NCBI RefSeq assembly: GCF_003337415.1
Contig: NZ_QPJT01000005.1
Span: 177,588 to 241,587 of the forward strand
Reading direction: 5' to 3'
DNA length: 64,000 bases
Source of the DNA: Anaerobacterium chartisolvens
Lineage (GTDB): Bacteria > Bacillota > Clostridia > Acetivibrionales > DSM-27016
In this document: positions 18,543 through 27,409 of the stretch, one piece after another
How the letters are laid out: the number at the start of each line of letters is the position of its first letter
How positions within the stretch are numbered: the first letter of the stretch is position 1
Translations under genes and position numbers: made by a program
The notes under the pieces: model-generated
The model's input: only the letters and a program-made list of their open reading frames with translations
What the model was told of the DNA's origin: nothing
The model's database searches: none

Positions 18543-18577
18543 AAAAGCAAGGCTTATGAACAGCCTTGCTTTTATTT
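18543..18577 (+). terminator. Terminator after the lectin/cohesin gene
   Basis: AAAAGCAAGGCT (18543-18554) pairs perfectly with AGCCTTGCTTTT (18562-18573), 7-base loop, T-rich tail. Confidence 0.85.
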
Positions 18578-18601
18578 AGGAAACTTAAGCTGAAAATAAA
18601 C

Positions 18602-18681
18602 GGTGACATTAATCACTATCTTGGTGACAAATATCCTCCTGTTAAAGGGAGGAGGGCTGTGATAGACTTTTTCTTAGTATA
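18602..18681 (+). promoter_or_regulatory. Paired-GTGACA upstream element, copy 2
   Basis: GTGACA boxes at 18603-18608 and 18624-18629 (21 bp apart), then TGTTAA (18640-18645), 17 bp, TAGACT (18663-18668). It aligns along its length with 16984-17061 and ends about 66 bases before the next start codon, as copy 1 does. Confidence 0.5.
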
Positions 18682-18746
18682 TGGCAAATATACGGCGTAA
18701 ATAGTTTAGAGAAAATTATGCCGCTTTAAAGAGGGGGCTAATGCTT

Positions 18747-19169
18747 ATGGATCCTACTGATTTCTTTGGACCGACCAAGACCATACTGAAATTAATTTCA
18801 AAGAAAACTGGTGATGCGGGAGCTGAAGATCTGACCAGATTAATTGAAGAGATTACGAATTCACCTGCGTATCAGAGACACGGAATGCAGGAGCTTCAGC
18901 ATAAAATGTCAGATTTATGGGATAGGGTTAAGGACAGTTTTTCGGATGATGAAAAATCGGAGATCAGCAATTCAATTACAACTTCTTTTGCCACAGGAAG
19001 CTTAACCCCAGAGCAGAAGGAAATCTTCGCGCCATTTATAGACACAGGCAGTTCTGCCGATATAGCAGATTCCATTGATACAGCCGAAGCAATTACAGAT
19101 GTAGATATTAATGAAGGCGGAGGCATTATAGAAGGCATATTTGATTTTTTTAAGGGACTATTCGACTAA
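18747..19169 (+). CDS. Hypothetical acidic helical protein
   Basis: About 140 aa. GAGGGGGC (18731-18738) suits ATG 18747; ATG 18741, two codons earlier, is possible. The protein is acidic and mostly helical with no signal peptide. The last 15 residues (GIIEGIFDFFKGLFD) form a strongly amphipathic aromatic helix that could bind membrane or another protein. I recognise no family. Its promoter block matches that of the lectin/cohesin gene upstream, so the two are likely coregulated. Confidence 0.65.
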   Translation: MDPTDFFGPTKTILKLISKKTGDAGAEDLTRLIEEITNSPAYQRHGMQELQHKMSDLWDRVKDSFSDDEKSEISNSITTSFATGSLTPEQKEIFAPFIDTGSSADIADSIDTAEAITDVDINEGGGIIEGIFDFFKGLFD

Positions 19170-19302
19170 AAAGCATTGTAAATAACAGAGCTATAAATGG
19201 CGCGAATTTTAATGAACGATATCTTTATTCTCTTTTTATATAGTATAAATTAAAGAATATATGTACAAATTAATTTGTAAAGCGTATAAAAAGGGAGTAT
19301 TC

Positions 19303-19875
19303 TTGCGTATGAGTGAATCCGAGTCATTTCAGAAGCTCTTGGAGCTGCAGGATAAGGTTGTTGAATTGCAGACGGAGCATTGGTTAAAATTTGAAATATT
19401 TACCGCTCAATTTTGGCTGCTTGTTGCGATGCTGATCCTGCCGTGGTTCATATGGTGGAGATTTGCGGATAAAAAGAGGCTTGCCGAAATACTCATATAC
19501 GGGTTGCTGGTGGAGACAGTTGCGGCTTTCCTTGACGAGCTTGGATGCCAGTTGAACCTTTGGGAGTACCACTATGACATTGAGCCTTTGTTTCCCAGAC
19601 TTATATCCATGAACTTTACAATGCTTCCTATTGGGTACATGCTTATTTACCAGTACTTTACCCGCTGGAAGCCGTTTATATGGGCAAGCCTTGTTACATC
19701 AGTGTTATTCTCCTTTGTAGGAGAGCCTCTTTTTGTATGGATTGGAATATACCGGCTGATTAAATGGAACAGCTTCTTTTCACTCCCCATTTACTTTATT
19801 ATAGCAGTATCTTTCAAGGTGATATTGAATGCTGTCATGAAGGCACAAAGAAAGGCCCTTGAAACAAAGGAATAA
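19303..19875 (+). CDS. CBO0543-family multipass membrane protein
   Basis: About 190 aa with a helical N-terminal segment and five or so membrane segments (FWLLVAMLILPWFIWW; LIYGLLVETVAAFLDELG; LISMNFTMLPIGYMLIYQ). The aromatic-rich helices with LDELGCQLNLWEY are the pattern of the CBO0543 family, membrane proteins of unknown function common in sporulating Firmicutes. I start at TTG 19303, 6 bases after AAGGGAG (19291-19296); ATG 19309 is also possible, while ATG 19261 has no ribosome site. It faces the related gene on the opposite strand, with only 3 bases between stop codons. Confidence 0.68.
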   Translation: MRMSESESFQKLLELQDKVVELQTEHWLKFEIFTAQFWLLVAMLILPWFIWWRFADKKRLAEILIYGLLVETVAAFLDELGCQLNLWEYHYDIEPLFPRLISMNFTMLPIGYMLIYQYFTRWKPFIWASLVTSVLFSFVGEPLFVWIGIYRLIKWNSFFSLPIYFIIAVSFKVILNAVMKAQRKALETKE

Positions 19876-19878
19876 TTT

Positions 19879-20382
19879 TTATTTAATTTTATCAAATGGG
19901 ATTTTAAATATGTACATTGCCAGAGAAAACAGTGCAACAGATATGGGCCAGACAATCAAAGGCTTCTTGTGATGAAGCCACAGCATTAAAAACATTACCG
20001 TATTAAACCCTGCCGACCACCATATATTCCAATTATTATCATATTCAAAGGTTTTCATGAGATAAGATATAAATTCGATAACCGAATACAGAAATACCCA
20101 AAAAAATATGTAAGCAACCTGCTGCCAGAGCTTTTTAGGGATATGGGGCAAATATACCATAGTAGTACACGGAAAGACTGTAAATGCTATCAGCAGGGTG
20201 CTGAAGGTATGGTTAACAAGGCCTGAATACATCCATAGCGTATGATTGAAAAAAATAAAGTTATATATCATATCCCATATTATAAAATATAAAATTGTGG
20301 GGTAGTACATCCTCCAGTTTTTCCAATCGCCCCATATAAAGCAGCAGAAAACAGATATCAATACAACAAAAATTCTGAACAT
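19879..20382 (-). CDS. CBO0543-family multipass membrane protein (second copy)
   Basis: 167 aa, about five membrane segments, with YYPTILYFIIWDMIYNFIFFNH and LWMYSG matching the CBO0543 pattern more clearly than its neighbour. ATG 20382 follows AGAGGT by 7 bases; TTG 20400 is a weaker alternative. Function unknown. It is convergent with the other family member, so the pair arose by duplication-inversion or arrived together. Confidence 0.72.
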   Translation of the reverse strand: MFRIFVVLISVFCCFIWGDWKNWRMYYPTILYFIIWDMIYNFIFFNHTLWMYSGLVNHTFSTLLIAFTVFPCTTMVYLPHIPKKLWQQVAYIFFWVFLYSVIEFISYLMKTFEYDNNWNIWWSAGFNTVMFLMLWLHHKKPLIVWPISVALFSLAMYIFKIPFDKIK

Positions 20383-20410
20383 AGGCAATACCTCTAACAA
20401 AGTAATTATT

Positions 20411-20618
20411 TATATATAGGATGCAATAAAGATTTTACAAACATGGAGGATATAATTGCTTACAGAAATTTTTAATAGCAACGAAAAGACGCCTTGCGGG
20501 GAAATGTCTCACGGGTATGTCATCAGGCGCTTTTCTTAGATGTATTCCTTACGGGTCAAAAAAATTTCTTCCATCAAGTTATATTCTCCATGTAAAATCT
20601 TTATCGCTATATATATAG
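20411..20618. mobile_element. MITE-like element, copy 1
   Basis: About 208 bp, non-coding, nearly identical to 47478-47681. The ends are inverted repeats of about 40 bp: the left end reads ...AATAAAGATTTTACA..ATGGAGGATATAA and the right end is its complement with a few changes. An inner hairpin pairs GAAAAGACGCC with GGCGCTTTTC. The element is bounded by TA-rich sequence, so a target duplication cannot be defined. No transposase lies in the window. Confidence 0.65.
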
Positions 20619-21059
20619 TATCTTCACTAAGGCTTAATATCATGCACAAAGGCGGTGATTTTTAAAGAGCAGGCCAATATGGCTTTTAGCTTTAAGGCAC
20701 AGCGCGGAATACACGAACAAAGGAAGCCCTAAGAGACTTTGTTAAAAAATAGATAAATTTCGGCGGGCCTATTGAAATACCCTTCAAAAAGATGTAAAAT
20801 GTAAACGGTTAAGGTGGTGTTAACTTTAACGTCCTAAAGGCTTGCAAAGGGTTTTAAAAGAGTGTTTTATTTGAGAGATGTACATAAATTTTCTATATTT
20901 AAAAAACACTAATAGCTGACAGCGGTCGTTTGTTGGTGCTTTATTTGTAGAACAAGGGCGTCTTTCATTGGACAAATATTTAAGCAATACCCGGTGAAAT
21001 ACAGTTTATTTTTAAAAAATATAATTTAAATCAATTAATGCACAGGAGGGTGAAGTATT
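20619..21059 (+). other. Long non-coding leader before the pgk-tpi gene
   Basis: 441 bases without a credible gene. It contains paired segments such as AGTGTTTT (20861-20868)/AAAACACT (20903-20910) and GTTAA/TTAAC repeats near 20810-20830. The ribosome site AGGAGGG lies just before the pgk start. There is no gap gene upstream, which often heads this glycolytic cluster. No known riboswitch was recognised. Confidence 0.45.
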
Positions 21060-23006
21060 ATGGGAATGATGAACAAAAAGACTATTGAGGACATTGACGT
21101 AAAAGGCAAAAAGGTCATAGTGAGGGTTGATTTTAATGTACCGTTGGATGAAAACAGAAAAATAACCGACGATAAGAGAATTGTGGGCGCACTGCCTACT
21201 ATTAAGTACCTTGTTGAAAATGGAGCGAAAACCATACTGGTTTCTCATCTTGGAAGGCCTAAGAACGGTTTTGAGGATAAATACAGCATGAAGCCCACTG
21301 CTGAAAGACTGAGCGAGCTGCTTGGAAAAGAAGTGGTTATGGCTGCCGACGTTATAGGCGAGGATGCAAAGGCTAAGGCTGCAAGCCTTAAGTCGGGGGA
21401 AGTCTTAATGCTGGAGAACGTAAGGTTTCATAAGGAGGAGGAAAAGAACAATGCAGATTTTGCAAAGGAGCTTGCTTCTTTGGCCGAAATTTTTGTAAAC
21501 GACGCATTCGGAACTGCTCACAGGGCACATGCCTCTACCGCGGGCCTTGCGGATTATCTCCCGGCGGTATGCGGATTCCTTATTCAGAAAGAGCTGAACT
21601 TCATGGGCAAGGCTCTTGCAAATCCTGCAAGACCTTTTGTTGCGATACTTGGCGGAGCTAAGGTTTCTGACAAAATTGCCGTTATAGAAAACCTTATAGA
21701 TAAGGTGGACACTCTTATAATCGGCGGAGGTATGGCATACACCTTTTTAAAGGCAAAGGGCTACAAGATAGGAAATTCAATATGTGAAAACGACAAAATT
21801 GATCTTGCAAAGAGCCTGATGGAAAAGGCTGAAAAGAAGGGTATTAAATTAATGCTGCCTATAGGCAGTATTGTAGGGCAGGAATTTAAAAACGATACCG
21901 AGCATAAATATGTTCCGTCCGACGACATGCCTGACGGATGGATGGGAATGGATATAGGCTCTCTTACAATAGAGAAATTTTCAAAGGAAATTAAAAAGGC
22001 AAAGACGGTTATCTGGAACGGACCGATGGGAGTGTTTGAGTTCCCCAACTTTGCGACAGGCACAAAGGAAGTTGCAAAAGCAGTTGCGGAGTCTGGCTCC
22101 ATCTCTATAGTCGGAGGAGGAGATTCGGCGGCCGCCGTTGAGCAATTGGGCTTTGCCGATAAAATAACGCATATTTCCACAGGCGGAGGAGCCTCGCTTG
22201 AATTCCTTGAAGGCAAGGAACTGCCGGGAATAGCTGTACTGATGGATAAAAACTCAAGGAAGAAAATTGCCGCAGGAAACTGGAAAATGAACAAGACAGC
22301 CAAAGAGGCGGTTGAGTTTGTAGAGGCATTAAAGCCCAGAGTAGCGGATGCCGATGCTGAAGTGGTTGTTGGAGTGCCTTTTGTGTGCATACCCGGAGTA
22401 AAGAGCGCCGTAGAAGGCTCGAATATAAAGGTTGCTGCCCAGAACATGCACTGGGAGGAGAAGGGTGCGTTTACAGGAGAGATTTCAGGCTCTATGCTTT
22501 CAGATTTAGGTGTTGATTATGTTATAATAGGGCATTCTGAAAGAAGGCAGTACTTCGCGGAAACAGATGAGACTGTAAACAAGAAGGCTCATGCGGTATT
22601 TAAATATGGAATGACACCTATAATCTGTGTGGGTGAATCCCTTACTCAAAGGGAGCAGGGTATAATGCCCGACCTTATCAGGTATCAGGTTAAAATAGCA
22701 CTTCTGGGCTTAGACGCAGAACAGGTTAAGAAGCTGGTTATAGCATATGAGCCAATATGGGCCATAGGCACAGGAAAGACCGCGACAAACGAACAGGCAA
22801 ACGAGGTCTGCGCAATTATAAGGGAAACTGTAAAGTCGCTGTATGACGGAGAAACTTCAGATTCCGTAAGAATCCAGTATGGCGGAAGTGTAACGGCTGC
22901 AAGCGCAGGTGAGCTCTTCTCGATGTCCGACATAGACGGAGGCTTGGTCGGCGGAGCGAGCTTAAAGCTTGACGACTTTGAAAAGATAGCTAAATACAAT
23001 AAATAA
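21060..23006 (+). CDS. pgk-tpi: Bifunctional phosphoglycerate kinase / triosephosphate isomerase
   Basis: One uninterrupted 648-aa frame holds two glycolytic enzymes. Residues 1-397 are [18 protein letters not shown], the LGGAKVSDK hinge and the nucleotide loop [11 protein letters not shown]. Residues 398-648 are TIM: Lys in AAGNWKMNK, catalytic His in IIGHSERR, catalytic Glu in [12 protein letters not shown], phosphate loop GGSV. The junction reads [17 protein letters not shown], with the usual Met of TIM replaced, so there is no internal start at the normal place and no frameshift. PGK transfers phosphate from 1,3-bisphosphoglycerate to ADP; TIM interconverts triose phosphates. gpmI and eno follow on the same strand. 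A fused PGK-TIM is known from Thermotoga. Confidence 0.96.
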   Translation: MGMMNKKTIEDIDVKGKKVIVRVDFNVPLDENRKITDDKRIVGALPTIKYLVENGAKTILVSHLGRPKNGFEDKYSMKPTAERLSELLGKEVVMAADVIGEDAKAKAASLKSGEVLMLENVRFHKEEEKNNADFAKELASLAEIFVNDAFGTAHRAHASTAGLADYLPAVCGFLIQKELNFMGKALANPARPFVAILGGAKVSDKIAVIENLIDKVDTLIIGGGMAYTFLKAKGYKIGNSICENDKIDLAKSLMEKAEKKGIKLMLPIGSIVGQEFKNDTEHKYVPSDDMPDGWMGMDIGSLTIEKFSKEIKKAKTVIWNGPMGVFEFPNFATGTKEVAKAVAESGSISIVGGGDSAAAVEQLGFADKITHISTGGGASLEFLEGKELPGIAVLMDKNSRKKIAAGNWKMNKTAKEAVEFVEALKPRVADADAEVVVGVPFVCIPGVKSAVEGSNIKVAAQNMHWEEKGAFTGEISGSMLSDLGVDYVIIGHSERRQYFAETDETVNKKAHAVFKYGMTPIICVGESLTQREQGIMPDLIRYQVKIALLGLDAEQVKKLVIAYEPIWAIGTGKTATNEQANEVCAIIRETVKSLYDGETSDSVRIQYGGSVTAASAGELFSMSDIDGGLVGGASLKLDDFEKIAKYNK

Positions 23007-23054
23007 TTTACGACTGTATTGCTTAAGGTCACAATTAAAATATAAATATTACTT

Positions 23055-23099
23055 TAAGTTAAGGCTAAGGTTAACCTAATCTTAGTCTTAACTTATAAT
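23055..23099 (+). promoter_or_regulatory. Long hairpin overlapping a possible gpmI promoter
   Basis: A 19-bp stem with two G-U pairs (23055-23073 with 23077-23095) closes a three-base loop. The hairpin has no T-run. TTAACC (23071-23076), 17 bp, and TATAAT (23094-23099) overlap its 3' half and could start gpmI transcription. Confidence 0.45.
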
Positions 23100-23147
23100 A
23101 TGACTTAGTCTCTAAGGCCCTTTATAAAACGAAACGGAGAGTGAAAT

Positions 23148-24683
23148 ATGAAAGGCGATAAATTGGTTGCGTTAATTATTCTTGACGGCTTTGGAATAAA
23201 CCCCAGAGAGGATGGCAATGCGGTAAAGGCTGCAAGCAAGCCTAATATAGACAGGCTTTTTAATGAGTACCCCAACACCATTGTTCATACCAGCGGTATG
23301 GATGTGGGCTTGCCGGACGGACAGATGGGCAATTCGGAGGTTGGACATACAAATATAGGAGCGGGCAGGATCGTTTACCAGGAGCTCACCAGGATAACAA
23401 AGTCCATACAGGACGGAGATTTCTTTGACAAGAAGGAATTTCTTGATGCCATTGACAATTGCAAGAGCAAGGGCACAAAGCTTCACCTGTTCGGGCTGCT
23501 TTCCGACGGAGGTGTTCACAGCCATAACACACACCTGTATGCATTGGTTGAGTTGGCTAAAAGGCAGGGGCTTAAAGATATATATATACACTGCTTTTTC
23601 GACGGAAGGGACGTCCCTCCCGACAGCGCCAAGACATATGTAGAGGAGCTTGAGCAAAAGCTTTCAGATATAGGAGCGGGAAAAATTGCCTCTGTTATGG
23701 GGAGGTACTATTCCATGGACAGGGATAACAGATGGGACAGGGTAAAGCTGGCATATGAAGCTATGGTGCTGGGCGAGGGGCTTTCTGCCGAAAGTGCCGC
23801 ACAGGCTGTCGCCGAGTCCTATGCCAGAAATGAGTTGGATGAGTTTGTAAAGCCCACAGTAATACTTGGTGCGGGCAATGCCTCAAGAATAGAGGAAAAT
23901 GATTCTGTGATATTCTTTAACTTCAGGCCCGACAGGGCAAGGGAAATCACCAGAACCTTTGTTGACCCCGAATTTAACGGATTTCAGAGGGCAAAGGGCT
24001 TCTTCCCGCTGCATTATGTATGCATGACGCAGTATGACAGAACAATTCCCAATGTAACGGTTGCCTTTAAGCCGCAAAGCCTTCAGAATACCTTTGGAGA
24101 ATATATAAGCAGGCTTGGGTTCCGGCAGCTCAGAATAGCCGAGACGGAGAAATATGCCCATGTAACCTTCTTCTTTAACGGAGGGGTTGAAACAATGTAT
24201 GAGGGAGAGGACAGGGTGCTTGTGCCTTCGCCGAAGGTTGCCACCTACGACCTAAAGCCTGAAATGAGTGCATATGAGGTGACTGATGAGATATTAAAAA
24301 AGATTGCTTCAAAGGAGTACGATTCAATAATTTTAAATTATGCAAACTGCGACATGGTAGGGCATACAGGGGTATTAAGTGCTGCTAAAGCCGCTGTTGA
24401 AGCCATAGACGAATGCTTAGGGCATGTGGTAGCTGCAATAGAGGAGCAGGGAGGAGTTGCACTGATTACCGCCGATCACGGAAATGCAGAGCAGATGCTT
24501 GATTATGAAACAGGCGGAGCGTTTACCGCCCATACCACCAATGTTGTTCCGTTAATAGGAGTCGGCCTTGGAGGAGCGTCGCTTAAGGAAGGCAAGCTTG
24601 CCGATCTTGCGCCCACCATGCTTGACATAATGGGGCTTGAAAAGCCCGGCGAAATGACAGGGGCTTCACTTATTCAAAAGTAG
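23148..24683 (+). CDS. gpmI: 2,3-bisphosphoglycerate-independent phosphoglycerate mutase
   Basis: Manganese-dependent mutase that interconverts 3- and 2-phosphoglycerate; 511 aa, normal length. The metal site and catalytic Ser are visible: ILDGFGIN near the N-terminus, MGNSEVGHTNIGAGR with the phosphoserine near residue 62, DGRDVPP, and the C-terminal TADHGNAEQM and AHTTNVVP. It follows pgk-tpi by 141 bases, in the standard glycolytic order. An iPGM rather than a cofactor-dependent enzyme is usual in spore formers, where pH sensitivity of the metal site helps store phosphoglycerate. Confidence 0.97.
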   Translation: MKGDKLVALIILDGFGINPREDGNAVKAASKPNIDRLFNEYPNTIVHTSGMDVGLPDGQMGNSEVGHTNIGAGRIVYQELTRITKSIQDGDFFDKKEFLDAIDNCKSKGTKLHLFGLLSDGGVHSHNTHLYALVELAKRQGLKDIYIHCFFDGRDVPPDSAKTYVEELEQKLSDIGAGKIASVMGRYYSMDRDNRWDRVKLAYEAMVLGEGLSAESAAQAVAESYARNELDEFVKPTVILGAGNASRIEENDSVIFFNFRPDRAREITRTFVDPEFNGFQRAKGFFPLHYVCMTQYDRTIPNVTVAFKPQSLQNTFGEYISRLGFRQLRIAETEKYAHVTFFFNGGVETMYEGEDRVLVPSPKVATYDLKPEMSAYEVTDEILKKIASKEYDSIILNYANCDMVGHTGVLSAAKAAVEAIDECLGHVVAAIEEQGGVALITADHGNAEQMLDYETGGAFTAHTTNVVPLIGVGLGGASLKEGKLADLAPTMLDIMGLEKPGEMTGASLIQK

Positions 24684-24698
24684 GCAATACTCACGCCC

Positions 24699-24739
24699 CT
24701 GCTCCCCTCTTTTGAAAAGAGAGGGGCCGGGGGTGAGTT
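24699..24739. terminator. Bidirectional terminator; dispersed palindromic repeat, copy 2
   Basis: CCCCTCTTTTGAAAAGAGAGGGG forms a strong hairpin between two convergent genes (gpmI and the peroxiredoxin). The unit is the inverse of 12362-12402, so it is a dispersed repeat placed as a terminator. Confidence 0.65.
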
Positions 24740-24756
24740 TGCATCATTATGCTTTA

Positions 24757-25293
24757 TTAAAGCTGCGCCTCTCCCGGCTGCCAGTCTATTGGGCACAGGC
24801 CCCCGGACTGAAGTGCCTGAAGCACCCTTAAGGTTTCATCCACGCTTCTCCCAACGTTTAAATCATGTATAACGGAATATTTCACAACACCCTTTGGGTC
24901 TATTATAAACAATCCCCTTAAGGCTATTCCGTTCTGCTCCAGAAGTACCCCGTAATTTCTGGATACCTCCTTGGTTATGTCGGATGCAAGAGGATAATTG
25001 ATTTTGCCAAGACCTCCATTTTCCGGGCTGGAATTGATCCATGCCTTGTGCGAATGAACACTGTCTATGCTGACACCGACAACCTCGGCCTTCAGATCCT
25101 TAAATTCGGCTATCCTTCTGCTTATTCCAGATATTTCAGTGGGGCACACAAAGGTGAAATCAAGGGGATAGAAGAACAAAACAAGCCATTTCCCTTTATA
25201 GTCATACAAATCTACAGATGTAAAGGTATCTCCGTTGCCTTCAACTGCCTCCATTTTGAAATGCGGAGCCTGCATACCTACCAGCCTTTCCAT
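24757..25293 (-). CDS. Typical 2-Cys peroxiredoxin (AhpC/Prx1 type)
   Basis: 178-aa thiol peroxidase that reduces hydrogen peroxide and organic hydroperoxides. Peroxidatic Cys50 lies in FYPLDFTFVCPTE, resolving Cys167 in GGLCPIDW, and GVSIDSVHSHKAW is also conserved. The start follows AAGGAGGT. It stands alone in this window, convergent with gpmI; its reductant (thioredoxin or an AhpF-like protein) must be elsewhere. Oxygen defence suits a strict anaerobe. Confidence 0.93.
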   Translation of the reverse strand: MERLVGMQAPHFKMEAVEGNGDTFTSVDLYDYKGKWLVLFFYPLDFTFVCPTEISGISRRIAEFKDLKAEVVGVSIDSVHSHKAWINSSPENGGLGKINYPLASDITKEVSRNYGVLLEQNGIALRGLFIIDPKGVVKYSVIHDLNVGRSVDETLRVLQALQSGGLCPIDWQPGEAQL

Positions 25294-25546
25294 AATTTTT
25301 ACCTCCTTATTTTAAATGCTTATACGTAAAATTATTGCATTACTGCGCTATGGCTTTAATATACCCTATTTTTATGATGAAATAACTAAATAAAAAAATA
25401 AGTCAAAATCTTTTTGCGCTTGCAGATTTAATTTTTAAAATTGGGTTAAAATAACGTTATAATAAAAATTAAAGACTAAATTTTGTTTACATTTTCAAAA
25501 TGTTAGGGTATTCTTAATAATGAAAACTTATATATGGGAGGGATAA

Positions 25547-26854
<1,308 letters not shown>

Positions 26855-26866
26855 TATGTTGCTAAT

Positions 26867-26899
26867 AAAAAAACAAGTCGCTATGGCTTGTTTTTTTTT
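26867..26899 (+). terminator. Terminator of eno
   Basis: AAAAAAACAAG (26867-26877) pairs with CTTGTTTTTTT (26887-26897), 9-base loop, in a T9 tract. Confidence 0.85.
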
Positions 26900-26948
26900 C
26901 TATAATATGTTAGAATGATACTTGTCAATTTTTTAGGAGGTGTTTCCT

Positions 26949-27200
26949 TTGAGCGTAGGTGGCTATATTGTAACTGCAATTCATGTAATATTTGCGTTGT
27001 CCATCATCGTTATTGTATTATTGCAGTCTGGAAAAACAGCAGGGATATCGGGAGCTATTTCAGGTGGTGCGGAGACTTTTTTCGGTAAGAACAAGGGCAG
27101 GACTATTGACGCTTTATTAAGCAAGTACACTGCCGTTGCCGCTATTGCTTTTCTTATTACCTCAATACTGGTTTATGCTTTCGCAAGCAAATTAATATAG
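26949..27200 (+). CDS. secG: Preprotein translocase subunit SecG
   Basis: 83-aa, two-membrane-segment subunit of the SecYEG export channel. Marks: first helix IVTAIHVIFALSIIVIVLLQ, then SGKTAGISGAISGGAETFFGK, and a second helix near residues 60-80. AGGAGG (26935-26940) places the start at TTG 26949, 8 bases downstream; GTG 26940 lies within the ribosome site. It precedes rnr, the usual secG-rnr order in Firmicutes, although a terminator lies between them here. Confidence 0.93.
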   Translation: MSVGGYIVTAIHVIFALSIIVIVLLQSGKTAGISGAISGGAETFFGKNKGRTIDALLSKYTAVAAIAFLITSILVYAFASKLI

Positions 27201-27222
27201 TTGAATATAAAGTAAATACAGT

Positions 27223-27262
27223 AAAGACAAAGGGATCAAAAAAATGTCCCTTTGTCTTTTTT
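27223..27262 (+). terminator. Terminator of secG
   Basis: AAAGACAAAGGGA (27223-27235) pairs with TCCCTTTGTCTTT (27247-27259), 11-base loop, T-rich end. Confidence 0.85.
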
Positions 27263-27409
27263 GTCTCATGGAAAATATGAATTAAGTATTAATAATTGTA
27301 AACAATAGATATTAGTGATAACAGTTATAGTTAATTATGAATAAGGAGAAAGCGGAAGTGCCGTGAAATAAGTGTAAATTGTTTTTTGCGGCGGCCCTGT
27401 GGTTTTTGT

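Noticed and set aside
22240..22260. Programmed frameshift at the pgk-tpi junction, as described for Thermotoga
   Set aside because: The reading frame is continuous and no slippery sequence is visible.
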